NCBI RefSeq assembly: GCF_015291625.1
Contig: NZ_CP030047.1
Span: 4,898,001-4,962,000, forward strand
Origin: Bradyrhizobium sp. CCBAU 53421
Lineage (GTDB): Bacteria > Pseudomonadota > Alphaproteobacteria > Rhizobiales > Xanthobacteraceae
DNA length: 64,000 nt
Direction: 5' to 3'
Every line of letters begins with the position of its first letter. The first letter of the stretch is position 1. A model generated the notes under the pieces. That model worked only from the letters and a program-made list of their open reading frames with translations. It did no database searches and was not told the DNA's origin. This document shows, piece after piece, positions 20,237 to 29,250 of the stretch. The translations under genes were made by a program, and so were the position numbers.

Positions 20237-21208
20237 ATGATACGTAGTGCAATTGTGACTGTGTTGGCGATGCTGGCACTTACAGGTATTGCGCCTGCGG
20301 AAACCTGGCCCGCGCACCCGATCACCATCGTCGTCCCGTTCGCCGCCGGCGGGCCGTCGGATGCGATGGCGCGCATCCTCGCCGAGCGCATGAAGCAGTC
20401 GCTCGGCGAGGTGGTTCTGATCGAGAACGTGACCGGCGCGGGCGGCTCGATCGGCGTCGGCCGCGCGGTGCGCGCGGCGCCCGACGGCTACACCGTCTCG
20501 TTCGGCCATCTCGGCACCCATGTCGCGAACGGCGCGATCTACAAGCTCGGCTACGACCTCGTCGATGACCTCGAGCCGGTGGTGCTGCTGCCGAGCAATC
20601 CGATGATCATCGTCAGCAAGAACGCCGTGCCGGCGAAGTCGCTGAAGGAGCTGCTGGACTGGCTGAAGTCGCGGCCGGCGCCGCCGACCGCGGGCACCGC
20701 CGGTGCCGGCAGCGGCAGCCACATCGCCGGGCTCTATTTCGAGAAAGTCTCCGGCATCAAGCTGCAATACGTGCCCTATCGCGGCACCGGGCCGGCGCTG
20801 AACGACCTCGTCGCCGGCCAGATCGACATCATCGTCGACCAGACCTCGAACTCGATCAACCAGGTCCGCGCCGGTACCATCCGCGCCTATGCGGTCACCG
20901 ATTCCAAGCGGGTCGCGAACGCGCCTGAGGTCCCGACGGTCGACGAGGCCGGCCTGCCGGGCTTCCACATGACGCTGTGGTCGGGACTCTGGGTGCCGAA
21001 GGGCACGCCGAAGGAGATCGTGGACAGGCTCAACGTCGCGGCGATCCAGGCGATGAACGATCCCGCCGTGAAGAAGCAGCTTGAAAATCTCGGCTTGCAG
21101 ATGCCGCCAAAGGACCAGCTCAAGCCGGAAGCACTCGGTGCGTGGCAGAAGGCGGAGATCGCAAAATGGTGGCCGGTGATCAAGGCCGCCAATGTGAAGG
21201 TGGATTGA
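20237..21208 (+). CDS. Bug/TctC-family tripartite tricarboxylate transporter substrate-binding protein
   Basis: A 323-residue periplasmic receptor: signal peptide at residues 1-22 (ending IAPAE), then WPAHPITIVVPFAAGGPSDA, the standard TctC/Bug N-terminus. Also present are VPYRGTGPALNDLVAGQID and the C-terminal LWVPKGTPKEIVDRLN. GGAGAGGTGGGA gives a good ribosome site for the ATG at 20237. No TctA/TctB membrane partner lies nearby, so it is an orphan receptor, as is common in this class. The ligand is unknown, probably a carboxylate or aromatic acid. Confidence 0.93.
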   Translation: MIRSAIVTVLAMLALTGIAPAETWPAHPITIVVPFAAGGPSDAMARILAERMKQSLGEVVLIENVTGAGGSIGVGRAVRAAPDGYTVSFGHLGTHVANGAIYKLGYDLVDDLEPVVLLPSNPMIIVSKNAVPAKSLKELLDWLKSRPAPPTAGTAGAGSGSHIAGLYFEKVSGIKLQYVPYRGTGPALNDLVAGQIDIIVDQTSNSINQVRAGTIRAYAVTDSKRVANAPEVPTVDEAGLPGFHMTLWSGLWVPKGTPKEIVDRLNVAAIQAMNDPAVKKQLENLGLQMPPKDQLKPEALGAWQKAEIAKWWPVIKAANVKVD

Positions 21209-21244
21209 GGTAAGGTCCTCGTTCTCGCCCGGCGAGGGAGGCCT

Positions 21245-21640
21245 ATGAAGAATCTTGCTCTCGCGTGGCTGGTGCCCAGCGCCGCCTTCGCAGTCGTCTT
21301 TGTCGGCTGGATGGTGCCTTGGACCACGACACCCGGCGTGCATACTTTGTACTGGAGCGACGATCTTCGCCTGTTCCTGATCGTGCTGGCGGCTGCTCTG
21401 ACGTTCCAGCTGATCTACGGCGGGCTGGTTTATTTCATTCTCACCCGGCTTGGGCTCTGGAGCATCTGGACTGTCGGGTTCGCGTATCTGTTACCGGTCT
21501 TTGTCGCCGACCGCTTCGGAATCGACCCTTCCGGGGAGGCTCACGCGATGATGGCCTGGATCGCATTCGCATGCCTCGTCGCCGGCGTGTTTTGGTTTTT
21601 CGCGCGTGCAGAGGTGCGGCGCGACGCCAATTCGCCTTAG
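21245..21640 (+). CDS. Four-TM hypothetical membrane protein
   Basis: A 131-residue protein with four hydrophobic helices (roughly residues 5-25, 45-65, 70-90 and 103-121). GAGGGAGG precedes the ATG. It has polar WTTTPGVHTLYWSDDL and DRFGIDPSGEAHA loops. I recognise no family. It follows the Bug receptor by 36 bases in the same direction but does not resemble TctB. Its function is unknown. Confidence 0.65.
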   Translation: MKNLALAWLVPSAAFAVVFVGWMVPWTTTPGVHTLYWSDDLRLFLIVLAAALTFQLIYGGLVYFILTRLGLWSIWTVGFAYLLPVFVADRFGIDPSGEAHAMMAWIAFACLVAGVFWFFARAEVRRDANSP

Positions 21641-21757
21641 GTCAGCACGTCGAAGGAAGACATCGCCGCTTATCGCAACAGCAAGGCCGCGTTCGTCGAA
21701 GCGACGACAGCCCGGGCGCTGGCCGGCCTGGAAGACGGCGTGAGGCCAATGATCCCG

Positions 21758-21781
21758 CGGTCGCGCGCATTCGCGCGACCG
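21758..21781. terminator. Perfect 10-bp hairpin between convergent genes
   Basis: CGGTCGCGCG (21758-21767), loop CATT, CGCGCGACCG (21772-21781). It lies between the end of the four-TM gene and the end of the lytic transglycosylase gene and can terminate both. A second hairpin (GCCGGCG/CGCCGGC) spans the transglycosylase stop codon. Confidence 0.65.
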
Positions 21782-21802
21782 GGCCTGCAATGACGCCGGC
21801 GT

Positions 21803-24022
21803 TTACTGCGCCGGCGCAGCATTGCTCTCCTGTGTCACGACGCGCTCGCCGCTCCCGGCTATCGCCGTGCCGGCATCCTCGAAGCGCGCCTGATAGACCG
21901 CGAAGTTCTCCATCACGCGCTGGACGTAGTTACGCGTCTCCGAGATCGGAATCCGCTCGACCCAGTCGACCGGATCGACCTTGGGATCGCGCGGGTCGCC
22001 ATAGGCCTTGATCCAGTCGCGGACGCGGCCGCGGCCGGCGTTGTAACCGGCAAACGTCATGATGTGGCAGTTGCGGTATTCGGACAGCAGCGCACTCAGT
22101 TCGGCGGCGCCCATCTGGGTGTTGTAGACCGGATCGGACACCATCCTGCTCCAGTCATAGCTGACGCCGAAGCGCTTGGCGGTGTCGCGTCCGGCTTCGG
22201 GCGTCACCTGCATCAGGCCGACGGCGTTGGCCGCCGACTTGTCGCGCTGGTCGAACGCGCTTTCGGTGCGCGCGATCGAATAGGTCATGCTGCGCCCGAT
22301 ATCGGGGGCGATCGGGGTATGCTTGGGAATACCGATGACCGGGAAGGCGTAATGGTCGAAGGCAAAGCCGCGCGCGAGCGCGATCTTGCCGATCTGCAGC
22401 ATGGCGCGGGCATCGCCATGGCGGCCGGTGAGCTCGCCGAGCGCCTCGAGCATCCCGACGTCGGTGCTTTCCTCGGCGAGGTCGGCGGCGAAATAGAGCA
22501 CGATGTCGGGCTCGCCGATCGCATAGAGCATGTCGGCGGCACGCACGCGCTCGTCGGCCGCCATGCTGCCGGCGCTGGCCGCCGGCGTGGGCGCGCGCAG
22601 CTCGATCCCGTCGCGGCCGAGCTTGGCGAGCGCGAGCTGCCCGTAATAGGCGGTCGGGTAGCGCGCCGCGGCCTGGTAGTCGGCCCGCATCGCCGCGGAA
22701 TTACCGAGCGCCTCGGCGGCGCGGCCACGCCAATAGGCGGCGCGCGCCAGCACGGTCGGGTTGGTCTGGCCCTCGTCGATGTGGGCGAAATGCGCCGCAG
22801 CGGTCCCGGCATCGTCGAGATAGCGCAGCGCGATCCAGCCGCGCATGAAGTGCATATCGGAGCGATAGTAGGGATTGTCCGGCGCCGCCGCGGCGCGGAT
22901 TACGTCATAGGCTGCCTGGTATTCCCCCTGGTCGAGCAGCTTGCGGGAGAGGATGCGACGCTCGCGCCACCACTGGTCGGTGTCCTGCTGCGCCATCGTC
23001 TCGGGCGCCGCCGCAATCGTCACGCGCGCCGCATCGTCGATCCTGTTCTTCGCGAGCAGCCACTGGATGCGGCAGAGCGTGTAGCCGAGGTCGCTGCGGG
23101 CATCCGACGGCACGTCGTTGAGCGTATCCTCTGCCTTGCTGGATTGGCCGCGCACCGCGCCGCAAGCCTTCACGATGGCGAGCTCGTCGCTGCCGAGATG
23201 CTGTGCCGCGCGCCTGGCGCCGGCGAGGTCCTTGGCGCCGATCCGCTTGTCCATGCGCGCGCGATGGTCGTCGCGCGTGAGCAGGTCCTTGAATGCATCG
23301 TAGGCGTCGCTCTCGGTACGGTCCAGCAATTCTTCCGAGCGCCATGCTTCGCGTACCAGCCGCGTGGCGCCGTCGCGATCGCCTTCGGCGAGCAGCGTGC
23401 GGGCGAGGGCGAACTTGCCCTTGGCGCTGATCGGCTGATCGAGCGTGAAGCCGTGCACCGTGGCGGGATCGCTACGCTCCTGCCACATCCGCGCTTCAGC
23501 CCGCTTGCGCAGCAGCGTGACGCTCGGCCAGTCCGGGTTGGCCGTGACGAATGCCGCATAGCGGCTGAACGGCGCATTCGACTCGGAGTGGCGCAGCAGA
23601 TACCACTCGACGAGCTTGCGCCCGACCGGGTCGGTGATCTTTGCCTGGATATCGGTCGCGTCGTTGGTCTTGCCCCGGCGCGCGGCGGCGATCGCGTCCC
23701 TGACCGTGGCGAGGTCGCCCGACAATTGCGGCCCGGCGGGTTTCTCCGGCTCGGGCGCCTTCGCGGCCTCAGTGGATTTGGACGGAACGGATTTGGCTTT
23801 CGCGGATCTGTGTTTGTCGGCGCCGTGCCTGGCATGCCGGCGCTTGCCGGAGGCGCCGTCGCGTGCAGCCTTTGTACCAGCTCTGGCACCATGCGCCTTC
23901 TTGTCGCCGTGGCCACTCTTGGCCTGATGCTGGTGATGCGGCTTGGCGGTCGCCTGGACCGGAAGCAGCGCGAGCGCGGCGGCGGTGGCGAAACACGCCA
24001 GCGGACGTAGGCACCGGTTCAT
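21803..24022 (-). CDS. Soluble lytic murein transglycosylase (Slt70 type)
   Basis: Cleaves the MurNAc-GlcNAc bond of peptidoglycan with 1,6-anhydro product formation. It has 739 residues. The signal peptide is RPLACFATAAALALLPVQAT; then come a basic His/Lys/Pro-rich linker (residues 25-90), a long helical superhelix domain, and a C-terminal SLT domain. The catalytic Glu lies in SIARTESAFDQRDKSAANAV, followed by GLMQVTPEAG and FAGYNAGRGRVRDW. The ATG at 24022 has a GGGGGGA ribosome site; a longer N-terminus would lack a signal peptide start. The Lys/His-rich linker is longer than in E. coli Slt70. Confidence 0.93.
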   Translation of the reverse strand: MNRCLRPLACFATAAALALLPVQATAKPHHQHQAKSGHGDKKAHGARAGTKAARDGASGKRRHARHGADKHRSAKAKSVPSKSTEAAKAPEPEKPAGPQLSGDLATVRDAIAAARRGKTNDATDIQAKITDPVGRKLVEWYLLRHSESNAPFSRYAAFVTANPDWPSVTLLRKRAEARMWQERSDPATVHGFTLDQPISAKGKFALARTLLAEGDRDGATRLVREAWRSEELLDRTESDAYDAFKDLLTRDDHRARMDKRIGAKDLAGARRAAQHLGSDELAIVKACGAVRGQSSKAEDTLNDVPSDARSDLGYTLCRIQWLLAKNRIDDAARVTIAAAPETMAQQDTDQWWRERRILSRKLLDQGEYQAAYDVIRAAAAPDNPYYRSDMHFMRGWIALRYLDDAGTAAAHFAHIDEGQTNPTVLARAAYWRGRAAEALGNSAAMRADYQAAARYPTAYYGQLALAKLGRDGIELRAPTPAASAGSMAADERVRAADMLYAIGEPDIVLYFAADLAEESTDVGMLEALGELTGRHGDARAMLQIGKIALARGFAFDHYAFPVIGIPKHTPIAPDIGRSMTYSIARTESAFDQRDKSAANAVGLMQVTPEAGRDTAKRFGVSYDWSRMVSDPVYNTQMGAAELSALLSEYRNCHIMTFAGYNAGRGRVRDWIKAYGDPRDPKVDPVDWVERIPISETRNYVQRVMENFAVYQARFEDAGTAIAGSGERVVTQESNAAPAQ

Positions 24023-24287
24023 TCCCTGGTCCCCCCTGAGAAACCACGAGGCACAAACAGAACGCGTCATACGGCGGCACAACCGCCGCAGGCTATCACT
24101 ACCCTCGATTCTCGAGTGTTAATGCTGCCGCAACTCAACAGGGAAAACGCGGCAAAATATGGCATGTGGCGTGTGGAACCCGGGGGAACCGGGGTTTTGC
24201 GGGCATTTTGTGGGGGGCATAGCCTCCAATTTGACCGGCCCCGGCGGCGATATATCCTCGCTGCAACGTGCGGCGGGGGACGCTCTC

Positions 24288-25136
24288 ATGTCGGATCAAC
24301 TCAAGACCATCCTGGATGGCGGCCGCTATTTCGAGGGCCCGCGCTGGCACCGCGGGCGGCTCTGGTTCGTCGACTGCATGGCGAGGACGCTGCTCAGCAT
24401 CAGCCCGTCAGGCGAACGTCAGGAGCATGCTGTCGTGACCGACGACACGCCGTGCGGTCTCGGCGTCCTGCCTGATGGCGACATCATCGTGCTGACGATG
24501 TTCAGGAAGCGGCTGCTGCGGTTTTCCGGCGGCGCGCTGTCGCTGTATGCCGATCTCTCAGCGGTCGCGACCGGCACGATCGATGACATGATCGTCGACG
24601 GGCAGGGGCGGGCCTATGTCGGCGATCTCGGTTTCAATCTGCCGCCGCCGGAAGGCCGCGGCGCCGTCGGCCGCATCATCCTCGTGATGCCCGATGGCAG
24701 CGCCCGCGTCGTCGCCGACGGCTTGCGCTTCCCCAACGGCATTGCCGTCTCCTCCGACCATCGCCGGCTCGTGGTCGCGGAAATGGATGGCGCGGGTCTT
24801 GCCGATTACGACATCGCGCCGGACGGCGGCCTGAGCCTTCGCGGGCGGTTCGGTCGCGTCAATGATCCCGACGGCATCTGCCTCGACGGCGATGGCGCGG
24901 TCTGGCTCGCATCCTTCACCGAAGACGCGTTCGTCCGGATCGGTCGCGATGGTGTGGAGTGTGCGCGCATCGCGGTCCCCGGCCGCCGCGCACTCGCCTG
25001 TGCACTCGGCGGCGCGGACCGCAGGACGCTGTTCTGCCTGAGCGCGGAGACGTCCTACGAGGAGCTGCGGAAGGGCAAATCGGTGTCGCGGATCGACGTG
25101 ATCGAGGTCGATACGCCGGGTGACGGCTATCCCTAG
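24288..25136 (+). CDS. SMP-30/gluconolactonase-family protein
   Basis: A 282-residue six-bladed beta-propeller. Metal-binding candidates are the Glu in FEGPRWHRGRLWFVD, the Asn in LRFPNGIAVSSD and the Asp in RVNDPDGICLDGDG. Such proteins are calcium- or zinc-dependent lactonases of sugar acids. GGGGGA lies eight bases before the ATG at 24288. Its TAG stop is formed by the first three bases of an intergenic repeat. No sugar-catabolic partner is adjacent, although a TRAP transporter follows downstream on the other strand. Confidence 0.88.
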   Translation: MSDQLKTILDGGRYFEGPRWHRGRLWFVDCMARTLLSISPSGERQEHAVVTDDTPCGLGVLPDGDIIVLTMFRKRLLRFSGGALSLYADLSAVATGTIDDMIVDGQGRAYVGDLGFNLPPPEGRGAVGRIILVMPDGSARVVADGLRFPNGIAVSSDHRRLVVAEMDGAGLADYDIAPDGGLSLRGRFGRVNDPDGICLDGDGAVWLASFTEDAFVRIGRDGVECARIAVPGRRALACALGGADRRTLFCLSAETSYEELRKGKSVSRIDVIEVDTPGDGYP

Positions 25137-25236
25137 AGCGTTTTCGAGCGAAGTGGATACGGTTCGCGTGAAGAAAACGCGTCAAAACAAAAATCCAGAG
25201 CCCGGTTCCGATTCAATCGGAGCGGGATAGGCTCTA
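25134..25236. repeat. 103-bp dispersed repeat with TAGAGC/GCTCTA ends
   Basis: It begins TAGAGCGTTTTCGAGCGAAG and ends GGCTCTA. The terminal six bases are perfect inverted repeats. An internal hairpin (CCGATT/AATCGG) lies near the right end. I recognise this as a common Bradyrhizobium-type intergenic element. Its two ends supply the TAG stop codons of the genes on either side. Confidence 0.7.
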
Positions 25237-25498
25237 ACCGGAGCGGGACTGCTTCTTCTTTTTCTTCTCTTTCTTCTTCAGGATCTCGGCCTGGCTCCTG
25301 AAGGCGTGGGCGAGGGAGCGCATCTGGTTGGCGACAAATGCGTCGGCCGTCGTCGATGCGACCCGCTCCGCGGTCTGCGCCTGCTTGCGAATTGCCTTGG
25401 CCATTTTCATGAAAGAGCCAATCGCGCTGCGCCGTTCTGGTTCCCGCGGCAGCGACCGCATCTTTGGAGGCCTTGAGTTTTGTTCTTGTTTCGTTCAT
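25234..25498 (-). pseudogene. Small basic protein gene with a frameshift after about codon 18
   Basis: From the ATG at 25498 (GGGAG ribosome site) the frame reads MNETRTKLKASKDAVAAA. It must then skip one base in GCGGGAA (about 25440) to continue as EPERRSAIGSFMKMAKAIRK and AQTAERVASTTADAFVANQM, ending in a Lys-rich tail (LKKKEKKKKKQSRSG). The joined product of about 87 residues looks like one conserved small protein. Alternatively, translation begins at the ATG at 25461, which has a poor ribosome site. The function is unknown. The stop codon lies in the repeat element. Confidence 0.55.
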
Positions 25499-25523
25499 AG
25501 TCGCGCTCCCGGAGAATGCCGCC

Positions 25524-25661
25524 ATGGACGCCGAGCGAGACCGCGAAATCATCAGGCTCTGGAACGAACTCCGCCGGCTGCAGCGCGAGGGACGTCCGAC
25601 GGCGTTGCTGGTCCGCCGGATCGAGAAGGCGCTGGCGGAACGAGAGCAGGAGGCCGCCTGA
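25524..25661 (+). CDS. Small charged helical protein
   Basis: 45 residues (MDAERDREIIRLWNELRRLQ then REGRPTALLVRRIEKALAER), predicted mostly helical and highly charged. GGAG lies nine bases before the ATG. It diverges from the frameshifted small gene, with 25 bases between starts, so the promoters overlap. No family is recognised. Confidence 0.5.
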   Translation: MDAERDREIIRLWNELRRLQREGRPTALLVRRIEKALAEREQEAA

Positions 25662-25698
25662 GGCTCCGTTTGACGTGTTTGCTTCAGGCGAACCGGCT

Positions 25699-27057
25699 CT
25701 AGCGCCCGCCGTCCGGGCCCATCACCAGGTTCGGCAGCGAGGTCGAGATCTCCGGGAAGAAGCACAGCATCAGCACGGCGAACATCATCAGCAGCACGAA
25801 GGGCAGCGTGCCCCAGATCACCTCGCTCAAGGGGATGTCGGGCGCGACGTTGCGGATGACGAAGATGTTGAGGCCGACCGGCGGGTGGATCAGGCCCATC
25901 TCCATCACGATGGTCATCACGACGCCGAACCAGATGATGTCGAACTCGGCCGCGCGCAGCGGCGGCAGGATGATCGGCGCGGTCATCAGGATGATCGAGA
26001 CCGGCGGCAGGAAGAAGCCGAGCACGATCACCATCACGAGGATCGCGAACAGCAGCTCCCAGCGCGGCAGGTGCATCGCGACGATCGCTTCAGCTGCCGA
26101 CTGCGAGATGTGCAGATAGCTCATCACGTAGGAATAGAGCAGCGACATGCCGATGATCAGCATCAGCATGGTCGACTCGCGGATGGTCGATTTCAGGATC
26201 GGCGACAGGTCGCTCGGCTTCCACACGCTATAGATCACGGCGATCAGCCCGAGCGCCAAAAGGCCGCCGAGGCCGGCGGTTTCCGACGGCGTGGCGTAGC
26301 CACCATAGAGCGCGATCATCACGCCGGTCAAGAGCAGCACGAACGGGATCACGCGCGGCAACGCGCTGAAGCGCTCGGCCATGGTGAATTCGTCGCGCTG
26401 CAGGATCGCGGCATCCTTGCCGGTCGCATCATAGGCGGCCTTGGCCATCGCGTATTCCTTGCGGAAGCGGAACACGGCGTAGAGGCCGAACAACGACACC
26501 AGCAGCAGTCCGGGACCGATGCCGGCGAGGAACAGCCGGCCGAGCGACTTCTCGGCCGCGACGGCGAACAGGATCATCGTGATCGAGGGCGGCAGCAGGA
26601 TGCCGAGCGTGCCGCCGGCGGCGATGATTCCGGCGGCAAAGCCGCCGGAATAGCCGCGCTTGCGCATCTCGGGGATGCCGGCCGAGCCGATCGCCGAGCA
26701 GGTCGCGGGCGAGGAGCCGGCCATCGCCGCGAACAGCGCGCAGGCGAACACGTTGGCGACGCCGAGGCCGCCGGGCACGCGGTGCAGCCAGGCATGCAGC
26801 GCCGAGTAGAGATCCTGGCCGGCGCGCGATTTGCCGATCGCCGCGCCCTTCAGGATGAACAGCGGGATCGACAGCAGCGTGATCGAGGCCATCTCCTCGT
26901 AGACGTTCTGGGTCACCGTATCGAGCGAGGCCGCCGGCATGTAGATCGCCATGAACACGACCGCCACGGCGCCGAGCGCGAATGCGATCGGCATGCCGGA
27001 GAACATCGCAAACAGGGTGGCAAGCCCGTAGGAGATGCCAATACCAAACACGGTCAT
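25699..27057 (-). CDS. dctM: TRAP transporter large permease (DctM/SiaM type)
   Basis: A 452-residue, about 12-TM membrane subunit that couples Na+ entry to uptake of an acidic solute delivered by the periplasmic receptor. Recognisable features are IPLFILKGAAIGKSRAGQDL, the GSSPATCSAIGSAGIPEM motif, GILLPPSITMILFAVA and MGLIHPPVGLNIFVIRNVAP. Its ATG overlaps the stop of the small permease gene (ATGA). It is the third gene of a receptor-small-large operon. The substrate is unknown. Confidence 0.95.
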   Translation of the reverse strand: MTVFGIGISYGLATLFAMFSGMPIAFALGAVAVVFMAIYMPAASLDTVTQNVYEEMASITLLSIPLFILKGAAIGKSRAGQDLYSALHAWLHRVPGGLGVANVFACALFAAMAGSSPATCSAIGSAGIPEMRKRGYSGGFAAGIIAAGGTLGILLPPSITMILFAVAAEKSLGRLFLAGIGPGLLLVSLFGLYAVFRFRKEYAMAKAAYDATGKDAAILQRDEFTMAERFSALPRVIPFVLLLTGVMIALYGGYATPSETAGLGGLLALGLIAVIYSVWKPSDLSPILKSTIRESTMLMLIIGMSLLYSYVMSYLHISQSAAEAIVAMHLPRWELLFAILVMVIVLGFFLPPVSIILMTAPIILPPLRAAEFDIIWFGVVMTIVMEMGLIHPPVGLNIFVIRNVAPDIPLSEVIWGTLPFVLLMMFAVLMLCFFPEISTSLPNLVMGPDGGR

Positions 27058-27608
27058 CGGCGCGCGCCACCGGTCAACGGAATCAGGATCTGCAAAAGCA
27101 GCTGGACGCAGAGCAGCGTCATGCCCAGCGCCATCAGCCCATAAGGGATGGCAAGCGGCGGCGACCACATCGAGTTGGACACCTGGCCATCGACATAGGC
27201 CTCGTGCGCCAGGGTCCAGGACTTCCAGGCGAAGAAGGTGCAGAACGCGAAGCTCGCGACGTCGACCAGCCACAGCCTGATGCTGTTGGCGCGGGCCGAG
27301 AGCAGGCCGACGAACGCCTCGATGCTGACATGGCCGCGCTGGCTCTGGACATAGGCCGAGGTCATGAAGGTGGCGCCGACCAGCAGGAACACGGCCGCCT
27401 CGTCCTGCCAGTAATTCGGGCTGTGGAACAGGGCGCGGCCGAGCACGCTGTAGCTCAGGATCACGCAGGCCGCGATCAAGGCGAGCGCGGCGAACACCAC
27501 GATGACGTTGTTACAGACGGACAGCGCGCGCCCGAGCAGCGCCACGGGTGTGTTGCCCGTGGCCATGCTTGGGGTTTCGGCTTGATCCGCGACCGGACCA
27601 TGCATCAT
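27054..27608 (-). CDS. dctQ: TRAP transporter small permease (DctQ type)
   Basis: 184 residues with four TM helices. DctQ features are ILSYSVLGRALFHSPNYWQD (the Trp/Asp of the first loop) and TSAYVQSQRGHVSIEAFVGL. The start chosen is the ATG at 27608, which overlaps the stop of the receptor gene (ATGA). Longer N-termini would read into the receptor gene. It pairs with DctM as the membrane complex. Confidence 0.92.
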   Translation of the reverse strand: MMHGPVADQAETPSMATGNTPVALLGRALSVCNNVIVVFAALALIAACVILSYSVLGRALFHSPNYWQDEAAVFLLVGATFMTSAYVQSQRGHVSIEAFVGLLSARANSIRLWLVDVASFAFCTFFAWKSWTLAHEAYVDGQVSNSMWSPPLAIPYGLMALGMTLLCVQLLLQILIPLTGGARR

Positions 27609-28627
27609 GCGGCGACGTCGCTTGCGAGCTTCAGCAGGTTGGCGGCGGTTGCGGTCTTGGCACCGTAGTCCTTCCACGCGGTGTCGCGCGCGATATCGCG
27701 CCACTTGCCGACAATGGCGGCGTCGAGCGCGCTGACCTTGGCGCCGGCCTTCTCATAGACCTTGGCGACTTCGGCATCGTCGTCCTGCGCACCCTTGCGG
27801 CCGAACGCCTCGAGCTCGGCGCCGACGGCGAGGATGATGTCCTGCTGGTTCTTCGGCAGCTTGTCGAAGATCGCCTTCGACATCATCAGCGGCTCCAGCA
27901 TGAACCAGTAGGACGCGCCGGCGCCCGAAGTGAGCGACTTCGCGACTTCCTCGAGGCGGAACGAGATCAGGCTGGTGGAAGAGGTGATGCCGGCATCGCA
28001 GGCGCCGGTCTGCATCGCGGCGTAGATCTCGTTGGAGGGCACCGACAGCACGGCGGCGCCGGCGGTCTGCAACACCATGTCCATCTCGCGCGAGCCGCCG
28101 CGCACCTTGAGGCCCTTGGCATCTTCGGGCGCCACGATCGCCTTGGAGCGGCTGGCGACGCCGCCGGCCTGCCAGACCCAGGAGATCAGCAGAATGCCCT
28201 TGTCGGCGAGGAAGTCGCTCAGCGCCTTGCCGACGGGCTCCTTCTTCCAGCGCAGACCCTGGTCGTAGGTCGTCACCAGGCCCGGCATCAGGCCGATATT
28301 GGTCTCCGGCAATTCGCCGCCGGCATAGGGCATCGGATAGAGGCTGAGGTCGAGCGCGCCCTTGCGCATCGCCGAGAACTGCGCGTTGGTCTTGATCAGC
28401 GAGGAGTTCGGATAGACCTCGGCGGTGAGGTCGCCGCCCGAGCGCTTGGCGACCTCGGCTGCGAACATCCGGCACAGCCGGTCGCGGAAGTCGCCCTTGT
28501 CGATGGTGCCGCCTGGAAACTGGTGCGAGACCTTCAGCGTGGTCGCGGCATGCGCGGTCCCGACACCCATCCGCAGGACGGCTGGTGCGGCGAGGGCGGA
28601 AGCGAGGACGTGGCGGCGTGTGAGCAT
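27605..28627 (-). CDS. dctP: TRAP transporter substrate-binding protein (DctP type)
   Basis: 340 residues. The N-terminus LTRRHVLASALAAPAVL carries a twin-arginine-like pair followed by a hydrophobic core, so it may be Tat-exported. The mature part has the DctP fold: LKVSHQFPGGTIDKGDF, the conserved Arg in GLKVRGGSREMDMVLQ that binds the ligand carboxylate, and SNEIYAAMQTGACDAGITSS. The ATG has a GGGGAA ribosome site. It is the first gene of the TRAP operon; the promoter lies in the 330-base gap upstream. Confidence 0.93.
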   Translation of the reverse strand: MLTRRHVLASALAAPAVLRMGVGTAHAATTLKVSHQFPGGTIDKGDFRDRLCRMFAAEVAKRSGGDLTAEVYPNSSLIKTNAQFSAMRKGALDLSLYPMPYAGGELPETNIGLMPGLVTTYDQGLRWKKEPVGKALSDFLADKGILLISWVWQAGGVASRSKAIVAPEDAKGLKVRGGSREMDMVLQTAGAAVLSVPSNEIYAAMQTGACDAGITSSTSLISFRLEEVAKSLTSGAGASYWFMLEPLMMSKAIFDKLPKNQQDIILAVGAELEAFGRKGAQDDDAEVAKVYEKAGAKVSALDAAIVGKWRDIARDTAWKDYGAKTATAANLLKLASDVAA

Positions 28628-28960
28628 GGTTGTTCCCCTGGAGAGCTTCTTGAGTGGCTGTTAGGCCGGCGCGGAGCTTCAGCTTAGCCGGTCTTCGCGT
28701 GAATATTCTCTAGTCTGATAGTTCGAGGCGCCCTGATAGTGCTGGCCGACAGGCGGTCGCAAGTCTCGTCGTTCAAGTCTTGCCGTTGCTGCGGCGCACA
28801 CACTTCGCCGACACTCGCTCCTCGCGCGATGTGCGAGGGGCGTCCGCGCCGGCATGCTTCAAGAATTTGTTATTGGAGGTAACAACCGGCGGCGCAAGTG
28901 CGTCGAGGAGAGAGCGGCAAGTCGTCGCGCTCACATTTGACCACACAAGGGATCATCGTC
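28628..28960. other. Divergent promoter region between the TRAP operon and the MXKDX gene
   Basis: No gene is supported here. The only clear structure is TTGTTA (28867-28872), TTGGAGG, TAACAA (28880-28885), a 6-bp inverted repeat about 75 bases before the MXKDX start. It may be an operator or a leader hairpin. Confidence 0.4.
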
Positions 28961-29194
28961 ATGACCACCAAGACCCGCCTCGGCCTTTCCGCCGCGCTGC
29001 TCTCGTTCAGCCTCGCGCTGGCGCCCGCCGCCTTCGCTCAGGACAAGATGGGCAAGGACGACGCGATGAAGAAGGAGGACACGATGTCCAAGGATGCCAT
29101 GAAGAAGGATGGTGGCATGATGAAGAAGGACGACGCCATGAAGAAGGACGGCGGCGCGATGATGAAGAAAGACGACGGCATGAAGAAGAACTGA
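28961..29194 (+). CDS. Pentapeptide MXKDX repeat protein, exported
   Basis: 77 residues. The signal peptide is TRLGLSAALLSFSLALAPAA with cleavage after FAQ. The mature part is a low-complexity run of Met/Lys/Asp repeats (DAMKKEDTMSKDAMKKDGGM and further copies), ending KKN. This is the pattern of the MXKDX pentapeptide-repeat family. Such proteins are small and periplasmic, with no established function; the Met-rich composition has suggested metal binding. AAGGGA precedes the ATG. A strong hairpin follows the gene. Confidence 0.85.
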   Translation: MTTKTRLGLSAALLSFSLALAPAAFAQDKMGKDDAMKKEDTMSKDAMKKDGGMMKKDDAMKKDGGAMMKKDDGMKKN

Positions 29195-29217
29195 CCGCCG
29201 CCACGGCTCATCCTGCG

Positions 29218-29242
29218 CAGGCCCGCCGTCGTGGCGGGCCTG
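29218..29242. terminator. Perfect 10-bp bidirectional terminator hairpin
   Basis: CAGGCCCGCC (29218-29227), loop GTCGT, GGCGGGCCTG (29233-29242). It lies between the MXKDX gene and the convergent DUF6481 gene. Confidence 0.75.
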
Positions 29243-29250
29243 GTTAGGCC

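Noticed and set aside
21641..21757. Coding-like stretch (KEDIAAYRNSKAAFVEATTA) after the four-TM gene
   Set aside because: It has no start codon or ribosome site and I cannot assign a family; it may be a remnant but is too short to call.
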